Positions 49,059-59,087 of a stretch of 64,000 nucleotides of DNA are shown in pieces (position 1 is the stretch's first letter; each line of letters starts with the position of its first letter). This DNA is from Urophycis tenuis (lineage: Eukaryota > Chordata > Actinopteri > Gadiformes > Phycidae): NCBI GenBank assembly GCA_036785325.1, contig JAXIVH010000012.1, positions 4,290,057-4,354,056 on the forward strand, in the 5' to 3' direction. Position numbers and translations under genes: made by a program. Under the pieces are notes generated by a model. That model was not told the DNA's origin, ran no database searches, and saw only the letters and a program-made list of their open reading frames with translations.

Positions 49059-49388
49059 TCCACACTGCACTCCTCTGAGCCCCAGGTATAGAGCCCACCA
49101 GGTTCAGACAGCTCCTCAGCCGCTGCGCAAACATACAGGGGCTTACATCCCCCCCCCCCCCGCCACCACGTCCTGTCTCACCGCCCTGTTTCCTAGGTAA
49201 CAAGATGAACAGAGAGTGAGAGCAGAGGAGGGGAGGGCTGGGAGGGAGCCTCCCTCTGGAGATCCAATCGCCTCTTATTCAAAGTTTGTCTCACTGTAGG
49301 TCACGTGACGCGGCGTTCCCATGACAACCAGGTTGGAGGGCAGCCTGGGCATCTCTTTGATTGAGGAGGAGGACCTGCCAGCCCCCCT

Positions 49389-49411
49389 CCCCCCCCCCCC
49401 CCCCCCCCCCC
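49389..49411. repeat. Poly(C) tract, 23 nt
   Basis: Uninterrupted. Confidence 0.93.
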
Positions 49412-51424
49412 AGAGCCACAAGAGTTTTGGCTGGGATGCAATACTCTCGTTTTCCATTTTTTGTAACGACTGCTCTGATTTGAACATAAAGAAGAGACTA
49501 CTTTGATGACAATTCAACAACATGGTGAGGGTGTATAACCAGCACATATAAACCCCAGAATCCTGAAGTGACCTTTAAATAAAACGGCATCAGTAGACGG
49601 AGTCACCGGCGTGACTTAAAGGAGGAAGGGAGCCCGCCCTATTTTTCTCCAACATGTTGTTCCAAGTTTAATAACGGCATTGAGCTGAATCATCTGAACG
49701 GGGGTTTAAAGTGTTCGTAGGCCTGTCAACAGGGCAGGTAATCGCCGGCAGCACACAGCCCAGCCTCCGAGGTTTGAGGGCCTGTTAAGGTTTTCAGAGT
49801 GAGATAAACGTGGCCTTTCAGACGCTTTGAGGTCTGGCAAACAAAGGAGCGAGCAAAGCTCTCCTCTCCCTGCACCGCTGACTTTTTCAGAACCTTTAAA
49901 AAGGCAGAACAGGCAGTTGTAAAGCGTTCGTCAGATAAACCCAGCCCAGGGGAGTTCTTTTAATGAAGTATCGCTGGCAACACGCTAGCCAGGTGGGCAA
50001 CTATCGCAACGTGAAACGACCAATCATTTCTGCCCTTTCCACAAGTCTCAAATCTAGCGTTGTAATGGAGTAAAATAACTGCAGTACTTAAAGAGGTCCA
50101 TAGTCGTATTCGATACGTTGTTGGGACAACTTGTGAGCCGTTCAGAGGACGACACCTGAGACGTCTTCCTAAAGATAAGGAGTTCAGTCACTGGAAGACG
50201 AAGAAACTTTTTCCATCTTCAAATGACGAGATACATTTCATCGCAATCATTCAAGCAAAATAATAAAAATGATTTCCCTCATTTGAGACACAATGCCAAT
50301 AATGGAGCATTTTTCAGCCAATTCGGTCATTAATGATTTCATTTTAATTTTGCATTTGCATTTCTGCTAATGAAATTGTGTAGTTCCATTTGTATCCATT
50401 TCCTGTCCAGTGCCTTCCATAATCCGCCATTAATAAAAGACATTGATTCTTCAGCAAAAGCCACGTCAAAATAGATTCTGCCACGTGGACGTCGACAAGT
50501 CTTCAACGTGTGGAGGCGCAGATCAAGGTGGGAACACAAGAAACGCTTAACAATCGAGGGCTGCGCTGAGGTTTGGTGAGACAGGTGTCTGCAGAGCCCC
50601 CACACCCTCCGCCCTGCCGGCACATGCGCCACACACCACAACGGTGTGTCAAGCGCTTCACAGACAACACAAAGCCACGCAAGGCGCACGCCTCCGCCAG
50701 CCACCGAGAGAGACGGCAGCCTTTCTGAAGGAGCTCTCTGCCACAATAACGTTATCGATCGTCTATTGGGTTTGAGCGGGGGGGATGTGGACAAAGTTAG
50801 CCAGCACAGAAAGTTTCTCCAGCAGCAGAGGAGTGGAAGTTAACAACACGGCCTCGATGATTGCTCGAGACGCATTTACAGACGCATTCAGGTTATTTTT
50901 CCAATGTAACTGAATGTTCAGAACGCCAGCCTTTTCTCTCACAGCGGCGGTACACTAATGCAACGATATGAATGCTAGCAATGTGCGGCTCCTTTGTCCG
51001 CAGTGTGTTGTCGTGTTATTATTCTGTGGTGGATTAAAAGGTGCTTTCAGCAGTCCTTGTGCCACAACTCATTATTATGTTTCTCGGCCCACCATTCATT
51101 TAGACGAGGATGGCGGGAGCGCGAGGCGAGATACAGGAGTGTATGGACGACCGGACGATTGTCCACACACCGGACGATTGTCCACACACTGCACATTCAC
51201 TGATTCCAGTGGCAGAAAAAATAATTACTGAGGAAGATGGACAAGAAAAGTGTGCAGATCTTTCAGAGGGGATAAATCAGAGATAAGAGTTTTTGGTGCA
51301 TTTGCTAAATTCAAAAATTCTCTGCTAACCAGGTGATTAGTGAAGAGCATTTGTCTTTGAAAGAAAGTCTTTCCTCTCAGGGCTTTTTACTGTGGTCCCT
51401 GAGTGGTCACAAAATTACAGAAGC
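49412..51424. other. Unique DNA (49412-51424)
   Basis: Includes the octamer block at 50300 and a 19-bp direct duplication CCGGACGATTGTCCACACA (51151, 51170). Frames of up to 151 codons (minus, 50339-50794) have no recognised domain. Confidence 0.5.
50300..50480. promoter_or_regulatory. Possible enhancer with POU octamer
   Basis: Contains a perfect octamer ATTTGCAT at 50354-50361 within TTTTGCATTTGCATTTCTG, followed by GCTAATGAAATT (homeodomain core) and CCATTAATAAAAG. The stretch is unique, has no transposon similarity and no useful open frame. Confidence 0.25.
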
Positions 51425-51600
51425 TCTTGCCTTGGTGGTGTTTTGGATTGGGTCCTGGTCCAAACTCCCTCCTAAATTGAAGTGTCCTTGAGCAACACAC
51501 TGAACCCCAACTTGCTCCCTGGGCACTGAACATAGCAGCCCACTGCACCTATGTACCATAGGCTGGGTTAAATGCAGAGAACACATTTTGTTCCCATATC
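51425..51600. mobile_element. SINE-like element of the 'GTGTCCTTGAGCAAGACAC' type
   Basis: AAGTGTCCTTGAGCAACACA, CTGAACCCCAACTTGCTCC and GGGTTAAATGCAGAGAACAC are hallmarks of a widespread fish tRNA-derived SINE body. The tRNA head is missing or too decayed to see. Confidence 0.6.
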
Positions 51601-51716
51601 TAAAAAATTCTGAGAATGACCAACAAAGACCAAAAGATCCTCTTTTCTCTTCTATAAATGGAGGATTATAGAATAATTATAGAATAAATATTATAATTAT
51701 TATAGTAGTATAATTA

Positions 51717-51872
51717 TTATAGCTCAGTGGGTAGAGCAGGTGGTCCACTAACCGGAGGGTGGCGGTTCATCCCCACCTCCAAATGTCCACATGTCGGACC
51801 TCAAAAATGTACTGATGGTAAGTCGTTTTGGACAAAAGTGTCTGCTATATGCCCTAAATGTAAATGTAAAAT
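51717..51872 (+). mobile_element. tRNA-headed SINE, forward, with complete tail
   Basis: Head TAGCTCAGTGGGTAGAGCAG (A-box) and GGCGGTTCATCCCC (B-box, one base short of GGTTCRATCCC). The tail is GGTAAGTCGTTTTGGACAAA then AGTGTCTGCT, ending in AAATGTAAATGTAAA. Looks like a tRNA gene at first sight but has no 3' acceptor stem and runs straight into the SINE tail. Confidence 0.72.
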
Positions 51873-51906
51873 GTATGATTGCAATGGACTATTGAATACT
51901 TCTCTA

Positions 51907-52090
51907 TGTAGGGCTGTGCTATGGGAAAAAATGAATATCCCAATACACTTTCTCCATTTAACGATATATATATCTCGATGTTTTGAAATCTCCTTTAAAG
52001 GACCCCATGAAATCACAATTTTACCCTTTACTGTTTTCACTACAATCCCTGCAGATTATATACCATTCTTGATCAACTTCACAGGTGGTA
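51907..52090. mobile_element. Possible 5' piece of a 'GGGCTGGGCGATATGG' DNA transposon
   Basis: TAGGGCTGTGCTATGGGAAA and further on AACGATATATATATCTCGAT resemble the start of a common fish non-autonomous element. The other end is not found beyond the Rex3 insertion, so it may be truncated. Confidence 0.35.
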
Positions 52091-52129
52091 TCAAGGCCAT
52101 CCATCCATCCATCCATCCATATCCTCCGC

Positions 52130-52409
52130 TTATCCGGGGTCGGGTCGCGGGGGCAGCAGCCTGAGGAGAGAAGCCCAAACTTCCCTCTCCCCAGCCACTT
52201 CGTCCAGCTCTTCCGGGGGGATCCCGAGGCGTTCCCAGGCCAGCCGAGAGACATAGTCCCTCCAGCGTGTCCTGGGTCTTCCCCGGGGCCTCCTCCCGGA
52301 GGGACGTGCCCGGAACACCTCCCCAGGGAGGCGTCCAGGAGGCATCCTCACTAGATGCCCGAGCCACCGCAACTGGCTCCTCTCGATGCGGAGGAGCAGC
52401 GGTTCTACT
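52130..52409 (-). pseudogene. Rex3 polyprotein C-terminal fragment, cut off by the hAT insertion
   Basis: This is the continuation of the Rex3 coding frame on the far side of the nested hAT. It reads RVEPLLLRIERSQLRWLGHL, then VRMPPGRLPGEVFRARPSGR and a conserved RRPRGRPRTRWRDYV block, and ends with LLPPRPDPG and a stop just before the 3' tail. The WLGHL...RTRWRD signature is typical of the RTE/BovB C-terminus. The fragment is intact in itself but separated from the RT domain by 1154 bp. Confidence 0.92.
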
Positions 52410-52417
52410 CTGAGCCC
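52410..52417. repeat. Left 8-bp target-site duplication of the nested hAT
   Basis: CTGAGCCC, identical to 53572-53579 on the other side of the element. Removing one copy plus the element rejoins the Rex3 coding frame. Confidence 0.92.
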
Positions 52418-53571
52418 TAGGGATGCACCCGAATACGAATACGTTATTCGGAAAGCACAGATAATGCGATGTAAACATATCTGTATTCTACCCGAATATT
52501 CGCGTTATTATTCGGGAAAAAAAATCTTAAAATCCGTTCATATCATTGTGGATGGCAGGTTGGCAACAAGATAAAAATGTCTATTCTGTTTGCAGCATTG
52601 GACTTTGATTTCACTAAATAGTCGTTTAATTTATTACAAATGATTGAAAAGAGATCACTTATGTCGTCGTCCCACTGAGTCAGCGCACAACAGCGAGCTG
52701 AGCTGAGCTGACTGCGGTGGACATGAAACTTAGAGCTTGAAATTAGACATTCGCCTGACATTCACCACATAGCTGATCTCTCTATCTCATTAAAAGTCAA
52801 ATAAACTACTTACACAGTATGTTTTCCTGTTTTGTATTCCGTTGTGAAAATATAAATAGTGTGCGATGACAGTTGAACGTTTTACCGTGTATTTCAGTCA
52901 ATATTAATTCCTTTAAGTGACATATGCTGCATGTATCAGTCAGGTTTAATGGAATTTTGACCAAGTATTTCATGGTTATTTAAACAAACAGCAACACATT
53001 CAAGTTTAGATTTATCATTCAGTATCTGCTGTGTGAGAGAGGGCACGAGCGCAGCCCTTTGCATTACGTAGGCTACGTTAGGCAGCAGGTGGCTTGTGCA
53101 TGTCCTAGTGGTGATTAATAAATTAATAAATTAATAATACCTTTATATTTAAAGTTCAAACTGACTGGTCACTCAGTGTCCCCCAACTAGCTTAGGGGTG
53201 GTGGTGGGGTTCAGATGGTTTGCAGTCTATCTAAATTTCGTTCAATAGGGTGGGGTGGATAAAATAAAACAGGCAAAAAAGTTCATGTATTACTGTTGTG
53301 TATGTATTACTATGTAATTATTGTCGTAAAGTATCTTTAATAATTAATTATATAACAATATTAAATCAATGTGATGCTTGGAAGGGACTACTATTGCATT
53401 GCAAATTAATATTAGGTTAGAAAATACAAATTCGGCACAATAAAGGAGACTTCCGGCATAAACCACGCCCACTTCCGGTTTTCTATCCGAATACAGATAC
53501 AGATACAGATATTTTTTTGGTTGAACAGATACAGAAACAGATACAGATAGTGAGGTTGCTGTGCACCTCTA
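52418..53571. mobile_element. Non-autonomous hAT DNA transposon nested in Rex3
   Basis: The 1154-bp element begins TAGGGATGCACCCGAATACG and its other end, read inward, is TAGAGGTGCACAGCAACCTC. The termini share TAG(G/A)G(A/G)TGCAC, the usual fish hAT terminal form. The 8-bp target duplication CTGAGCCC is exact on both sides (52410-52417 and 53572-53579), as expected for the hAT superfamily. The sub-terminal parts are rich in GAATA/ATTCG and CAGATA repeats. No open frame of transposase size is present, so it would need a transposase from elsewhere. The insertion separates the Rex3 RT domain from its C-terminus. Confidence 0.92.
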
Positions 53572-53579
53572 CTGAGCCC
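53572..53579. repeat. Right 8-bp target-site duplication of the nested hAT
   Basis: CTGAGCCC, identical to the left copy. The lack of any mismatch suggests the insertion is fairly recent compared with the hAT at 13755, whose duplications differ at one base. Confidence 0.92.
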
Positions 53580-56457
53580 CTCCCGGATGACCGAGCTTCT
53601 CACCCTATCTCTAAGGGAGAGCCCGGACACCCTGCGGAGGAAACTCATTTCGGCCGCTTGTATTCGCGATCTCGTTCTTTCGGTCACTACCCACAGCTCG
53701 TGACCATAGGTGAGGGTAGGAACGTAGATTGACCGGTAAATCGAGAGCTTCGCCTTTAGGCTCAGCTCCTTCTTCACCATGACGGACCGGTGCAGAGCCC
53801 GCATCACTGCCGACGCCGCACCGATCCGTCGGTCAATCTCCCGCTCCATCCTCCCCTCACTCGTGAACAAGACCCCGAGATACTTGAACTCCTCCACTTG
53901 AGGCAGAATCTCCTCCCCGACCCGGAGAGTGCACTCCACCCTTTTCCAGCCGAGAACCATGGCCTCGGATTTGGAGGTGCTGATCCTCATCCCAGCCGCT
54001 TCACATTCGGCTGCGAACCGCTCCAGTGAGAGCTGAAGGTCACGGCCCGATGAAGCCAACAGGACAAGATCATCTGCGAAAAGCAGTGACGCAATCCTGA
54101 GGCCACCGAACCGTAACCCCTCAACGCCCTGGCTGCGCCTAGAAATTCTGTCCATAAACGTTGTGAACAGAATCGGTGACAAAGGGCAGCCCTGGCGGAG
54201 GCCAACCCCCACCGGAAACAGGCTCAACTTACTGCCGGCAATGCGGACCAAGCTCTGGCACCGGGAGTACAGGGACCCGATGGCCCGTAACAGCGGGCCC
54301 GGTACCCCATACTCCCGGAGCACCCCCCACAGGGCTCCCCGAGGGACACGGTTGAACGCCTTCTCCAAGTCCACAAAGCACATGTAGACTGGTTGGGCGA
54401 ACTCCCATGCACCCTCGAGCACCGCGCCAAGGGTATAGAGCTGGTCCACAGTTCCACGGCCGGGACGAAAACCACATTGCTCCTCCTGAATCCGAGGTTC
54501 GACTATCCTACGGACCCTCCTCTCCAGGACCCCCGAATAGACCTTACCGGGGAGGCTAAGGAGTGTGATCCCCCTGTAGTTGGAGCACACCCTCCGGTCC
54601 CCCTTTTTGAAGAGGGGAACCACCACCCCGGTCTGCCAATCCAGAGGCACTGCCCCCGATGTCCACGCGATGCTGCAGAGACGTGTCAACCAAGACAGCC
54701 CCACAGCATCCAGGGCCTTTAGGAACTCGGGGTGGATCTCGTCCACCCCCGGGGCCTTGCCACCGAGGAGCTTTTTAACCACCTCGGCGATCTCAGCCCC
54801 GGAGATAGGAGAGTCCCCCCCCGAGTCCCCAGACCCTGCTTCCTCAGTGGAAGGCGTGTTGGTGGGATTGAGGAGGTCTTCGAAGTATTCCCCCCACCGA
54901 TTCACAACGTCCCGAGTCGAGGTCAGCAGCGCCCCGTCTCTCCCATACACGGTGTTGACAGAGCACTGCTTCCCCCTCCTGAGACGCCGGATGGTGGTCC
55001 AGAACCTCCTCGAAGCCGTTCGGAAGTCCTTCTCCATGGCCTCACCAAACTCCTCCCACACCCGAGTTTTTGCCTCCGCAACCGCCGAAGCCGCGCCCCG
55101 CTTGGCCCGCCGGTACCCATCAGCTGCCTCAGGAGTCCCACGGGCCAAAAAGGCCCGGTAGGACTTCTTCTTCAGCTTGACGGCATCCCTTACCGCTGGG
55201 GTCCACCAGCGGGTTCGGGGGTTGCCGCCGCGACAGGCACCGACGACCTTACGGCCACAGCTCCGGTCGGCCGCTTCAACAATGGGGGCACGGAACAAGG
55301 TCCACTCGGACTCTATGTCCCCCGCCTCCCCCGGGACATGGTTGAAGCTCTCCCGGAGGTGGGAGTTGAAGCTCGTTCTGACAGGAGATTCAGCCAGACG
55401 TTCCCAGAAGACCCTCACAGTACGTTTGGGTCTGCCAGGTCTGACCGGCATCTTCCCCCGCCATCGGAGCCAACTCGCCACCAGGTGGTGATCAGTTGAC
55501 AGCTCCGCCCCTCTCTCCACCCGAGTGTCCAAGACATGCGGCCGCAAGTCCGATGATACCACTACAAAGTCGATCATCGAACTGCGGCCTAGGGTGTCCT
55601 GGTGCCAAGTGCACATGTGGACACCCTTATGCTTGAACATGGTGTTCGTTATGGACAATCCATGACGAGCACAGAAGTCCAACAACAAAACACCATTCGG
55701 GTTCAGATCAGGGGGGCCGTTCCTCCCAATCACGCCCCTTCAGGTCTCACTGTCATTGCCCACATGGGCGTTGAAGTCCCCCAGCAGAACAAGGGAGTCC
55801 CCAGAAGGAGCGCTTTCCAACACCCCCCCTAAGGACTCAAGAAAGGGTGGGTACTCTGAACTGCCGTTCGGTGCATAAGCACAAACGACAGTCAGGACCC
55901 GTCCCCCGACCCGAAGGCGGAGGGAGGCTACCCTCTCGTCTACCGGGGTGAACCCCAACGTACAGGCGCCGAGCCGGGGGGAAATAAGCAATCCCACCCC
56001 CGCTCGGCGCCTCTCCCCAGGGGCAACTCCAGAGTGGAAAAGAGTCCAACCCCTCTGAAGGACGCTGGTTCCAGTGTCGAGGTGAGCCCGACTATGTCCA
56101 GCCGGTACCTCTCAGCCTCGCATACCAGCTCCGGCTCCTTCCCCGCCAGAGAGGTGACGTTCCACGTCCCCAGAGCTAGCTTCTGCAGCTGAGGGTCGGA
56201 CCCCCAGGTCCCCGCCTCCTGCTGCCGCCCAGCTCACATCGCACCCGACCCCTTTGGCCCCTCCCACGGGTGGTGAACCCATGGGAAGAGGGTCCCGCGT
56301 CGTTCCTTCGGGCTGTGCCCGACCGGGCCCCGCGGGCGTAGACCCGGTCACCAGGCGCTCGCCAACGGGCCCTTCCCCCAGGCCTAGCTCCAGGGGGGGG
56401 CCCCGGTGACCCACGTCCGGGCAAGGGAAACTCCGTACCAAAGTTATTTTTCATCAT
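53572..56457 (-). pseudogene. Rex3 endonuclease/reverse transcriptase, main part (broken)
   Basis: This encodes the single Rex3 polyprotein, which nicks target DNA (AP endonuclease) and copies the element's RNA at the nick (reverse transcriptase). The endonuclease part lies above 55740 and shows GDFNAHVG; the second endonuclease block, with IDFVV and STDHH, follows. A TGA at 55740-55742 replaces what is normally Trp (..SET*RGVIG..) and splits the endonuclease. Further upstream, near 56065-56080, the frame changes, apparently through a small deletion. From 55739 downward the frame stays open for about 720 codons. Counting from the GTG at 55733, RT motifs are NYRGITLL (about 385), GFRPGRGT (421), FVDLEKAF (453; catalytic Asp455), GLRQGCPLSP (511) and FADD (552-555). 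Motif A has N where other copies have D just after LEKAF, which is not the catalytic position. The frame then runs into the hAT insertion, which adds about 50 unrelated residues before a stop. Confidence 0.93.
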
Positions 56458-56611
56458 TGGGGTCTTTGAGCCACTCTTCGTCTGGACCCTCGCCTAGGAC
56501 CTGTTTGCCTTGGGTGACCCTACCAGGGGCATGAAGCCCCCGACAATATAGCCCCCAGGGTCATTGGGACACGCAAACCCCTCCACCACGTTAAGGTGGC
56601 AGCTCATGGAG

Positions 56612-56659
56612 GGTTATTACTGCAAATTACTGCAAATACTTCTGTTTGCAGTAATAACC
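56612..56659. repeat. Perfect 15-bp-arm inverted repeat at the Rex3 5' boundary
   Basis: GGTTATTACTGCAAA at 56612-56626 is the exact reverse complement of 56645-56659, with an 18-nt loop that repeats TTACTGCAAATA. Confidence 0.9.
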
Positions 56660-57649
56660 AAAAACAAAAAGGGTCAGTCGGTAGGTAGTTCTATATATTT
56701 TTTTTTTTCAAAATTCAATGTTAAAAAAAGTACAATTTTGGTCACGGTGAATACGTCGGTAAGAATTTAAACACATTTGCATATCATGATGTCACTGACT
56801 GGGTCTCCAACCCGTAAAAGTTTAGTGGTCTCCTTGACATCAGTCGACACGGCCACTGTAAGACTCGAGGGGAGAAGGGATGGGTAAAGATCTGGGCACA
56901 GGTCTTTCAGAACTCCCTGTCCCGTGATAACGGTGTTGAGATATTTCAATGCATTTTTTTAATGTATTGCTACGGTGCCTGAACCCGTATAACCTTGAAT
57001 GGTGACCGCAAACATTTTCTTCACTGCAGCCGCAGCCAACATAACAATCGTGAACCATTGATAAAATGAGGCGAATATAAAAGAAAGAACGCAGCCTACG
57101 TGTGTAGGCCTATGCAGGCAATTTATATTTGCGATACTTACTAAAATATAATTAATAGGATTTTATTGTATTTGCATTATTTGTTTGAAGAGTTAAAAAA
57201 ACGGTCGGTCTTAACGATAGTTTACAACCGGCAAGTCTGTCGGACTAAAAGGGGAAAAAAATATATTTTGGTTGGTCCTAAATTAACAGGGTCGGTCGGG
57301 TTACGGCAAACAAAAATATTTTTTAAGGATGGCCCGATCCAAAATATTCGATATTTCCAGAGTGATTAACTGTTACAAAAGGTCGCACTCAGGTCGCACT
57401 GTCTACGTTGGTGTTCGCGCTGCAGAAACTAGCAAATCAAGTTTCCTTGCTTTCGCACCTCCATGTCGCGCGGGATTGGTTGGTGAGTGTGTGTGATGCG
57501 AATGTTGTTGTTTTTTTACCCCTCAGTCACTCACCTTACTGCCTGAGGGAGAGGGAGAAAGCTACCGGAGAATGTATCAAACGAAAAACCGGGGCAAGTC
57601 TCGGCTGCCGCTTAAAAAAAAACAGATGACCGTAAAATACTCCAACAGT

Positions 57650-57650
<1 letters not shown>

Positions 57651-57680
<30 letters not shown>
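57651..57680. repeat. (GT)n microsatellite
   Basis: About 15 units. Confidence 0.9.
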
Positions 57681-57682
<2 letters not shown>

Positions 57683-58272
57683 AATTTTAGTTCAAACATG
57701 ACAATGATCCCATCTGGGCAGCGTGGCCGTTGAGCACGGAGGAGCAGGCTTTCAACCAGCAGCCTTCTGGTCTGGTCTGCTGCTTGGCACCATAACTGTG
57801 GCATTTGGTTGATGTTCCCCGACTCCTTCCCACAAGGTATGTGTGGTGAGATGCACTGTTAAAGGTTTCAAGTTCTGCACTGGAATGCTTGAGCCTCGCT
57901 CTCCATTATGGATGTCTTGGGAGGGAGGTTCAAGTTTATAACACTTCTTTACATCTTGGAAATGAAGGGATAAAGACAATCTTTTATTCTATCTCAATTC
58001 TGGTTGGAATGAAAAAACTATTGGGTAAAACAACCACAGAACACCTTGAATTATAGCAATTTTGAATTCAATATTGAAGGCCTTTCAAGTCCACAGAAAA
58101 GATACAGCTAATACAATGACGATAACACCATGTGTGGTGAAACCCCTTTCACAGTTTTTGCACGTAGCATATTGTATGTACACGCTCTTTGTTATGGCAC
58201 GTTGCCCCAGCAACAAGAACGCCCACAGTGTGAAGACCCTACCTACCCCTTTCACACTGTATTGATCTCTGT

Positions 58273-58288
58273 GGGGGGGGGGGGGGGG
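58273..58288. repeat. Poly(G) tract, 16 nt
   Basis: Uninterrupted. Confidence 0.9.
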
Positions 58289-58444
58289 CACTTTTGACCC
58301 ATACTGAGTGTTGGTGGTCAAAGTGTGGGCCCCTTCACCACGAGAACTAACGAAGGCCCTGCAGCCATGGGGGCCTTCAAGTCAGGGGCCCGCGGGGCGC
58401 AAACAAGGCCCACTGGGACCATTCTGACTGGGACCGAGCAGGAG

Positions 58445-58505
58445 CGTGTGTGTGTGTGTGTGGATGTGTGTGGATGTGTGGGGGTGTGTGTGGATGTGTG
58501 TCAAC
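58445..58505. repeat. GTGTGTGGAT-type repeat
   Basis: GTGTGTGGAT units. A second related block lies at 58738-58787. Confidence 0.75.
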
Positions 58506-58819
58506 ATATCATTGACTCAGACTGAATTTTCTATTCTGTATAATGTATACACCCACTGTCTGTCTGCATATGTTGTGTTATATCTTTTGCACTATTAAGT
58601 TATATGTGATGTTATCTGTTGTCTGTTAAAATTACTACTGCACATTTGGAGTTTGGGGAAACACAATGTTGATCCTCTGTGTAATAGCATGCACTAATTG
58701 CAAGGTTGGATTGACTATAAAGTTCACTTTGAGTTTGGATGTGTGGAGATGTGTGTGGGCGTGTGGAGATGTGTGTGGATGTGTGGGGCCACATAGGAGA
58801 CCACAATAGCTGCAGAGAA

Positions 58820-59087
58820 ATGACTAAGCATTACAATATCACTACCAAGACACTGCCTAGTATGCCTACTACCCAAAGTACTATGTCTGCCTTAGTAGGC
58901 AGACATAGTACTTTGGGTAGATAGTAGTCCTATTACCCAAGCACTAAAGTAGGCCTGTCACCCAAACTACTAGGTCCAGTATTGCAGTATTATTGCCAAT
59001 GAAGTACATCCACCACAGTTCTACTGTGGGTATACTATGTAAAGTACTACAGCCACCCAAGGTACTGTTTCTAGAACTAAAATACCT
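58820..59087. repeat. Degenerate repeats flanking the 22-bp array on the left
   Basis: Loosely repeated CCCAAAGTACTATGTC, CCCAAGCACTAAAGTAGG and CCCAAGGTACTGTTTCTAGAA elements, about 30-40 bp apart. They appear to be remains of an older, longer unit from which the 22-mer arose. Confidence 0.6.
58870..58919. repeat. Perfect 23-bp-arm inverted repeat with 4-nt loop
   Basis: The left arm starts TACCCAAAGTACTATGTCTG and ends CCT (58870-58892). The right arm (58897-58919) is its exact reverse complement, with TAGT between. It lies 170 bp before the 22-bp array and is built from the same CCAAAGTACTATGTC sequence as its flanks. It could form a stable hairpin or cruciform. Confidence 0.95.

Larger units (their letters stand above)
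52097..56612 (-). mobile_element. Rex3 (RTE-clade) non-LTR retrotransposon, near full length, interrupted by a hAT element
   Basis: A LINE read on the minus strand. Its 3' end is a short GATG-type tail (CCAT repeats on the plus strand, 52097-52120) next to the conserved GGATAAGCGGAGGA end. The body carries an AP-type endonuclease followed by a reverse transcriptase. The plus-strand sequences at 54174-54194 and 54619-54638 match, as I remember them, the standard Rex3 PCR primer sites, which fixes the family. The 5' leader runs to about 56612, where similarity to copies I know from other fish appears to stop. Without the nested insertion at 52418-53571 the element is about 3.36 kb, essentially full length for Rex3. 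I could not find a clear target-site duplication. The copy is inactive because of an in-frame stop, a frame disruption and the nested hAT. Confidence 0.93.
56660..58819. other. Unique or unassigned DNA right of Rex3 (56660-58819)
   Basis: GGGTCAGTCGGTAGG at about 56670 and GGGTCGGTCGGGTTACGG at about 57289 are similar, AT-rich-flanked stretches 620 bp apart. They may be ends of an unidentified DNA element, but I cannot show target duplications. Confidence 0.35.

Noticed and set aside
51719..51776. tRNA gene-like sequence
   Set aside because: Has A-box and B-box similarity but no acceptor stem or proper 3' half, and continues into a SINE tail.
54580..55499. Plus-strand frames of about 190-255 codons opposite the Rex3 RT
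   Set aside because: Shadows of the minus-strand RT gene; no domain of their own.
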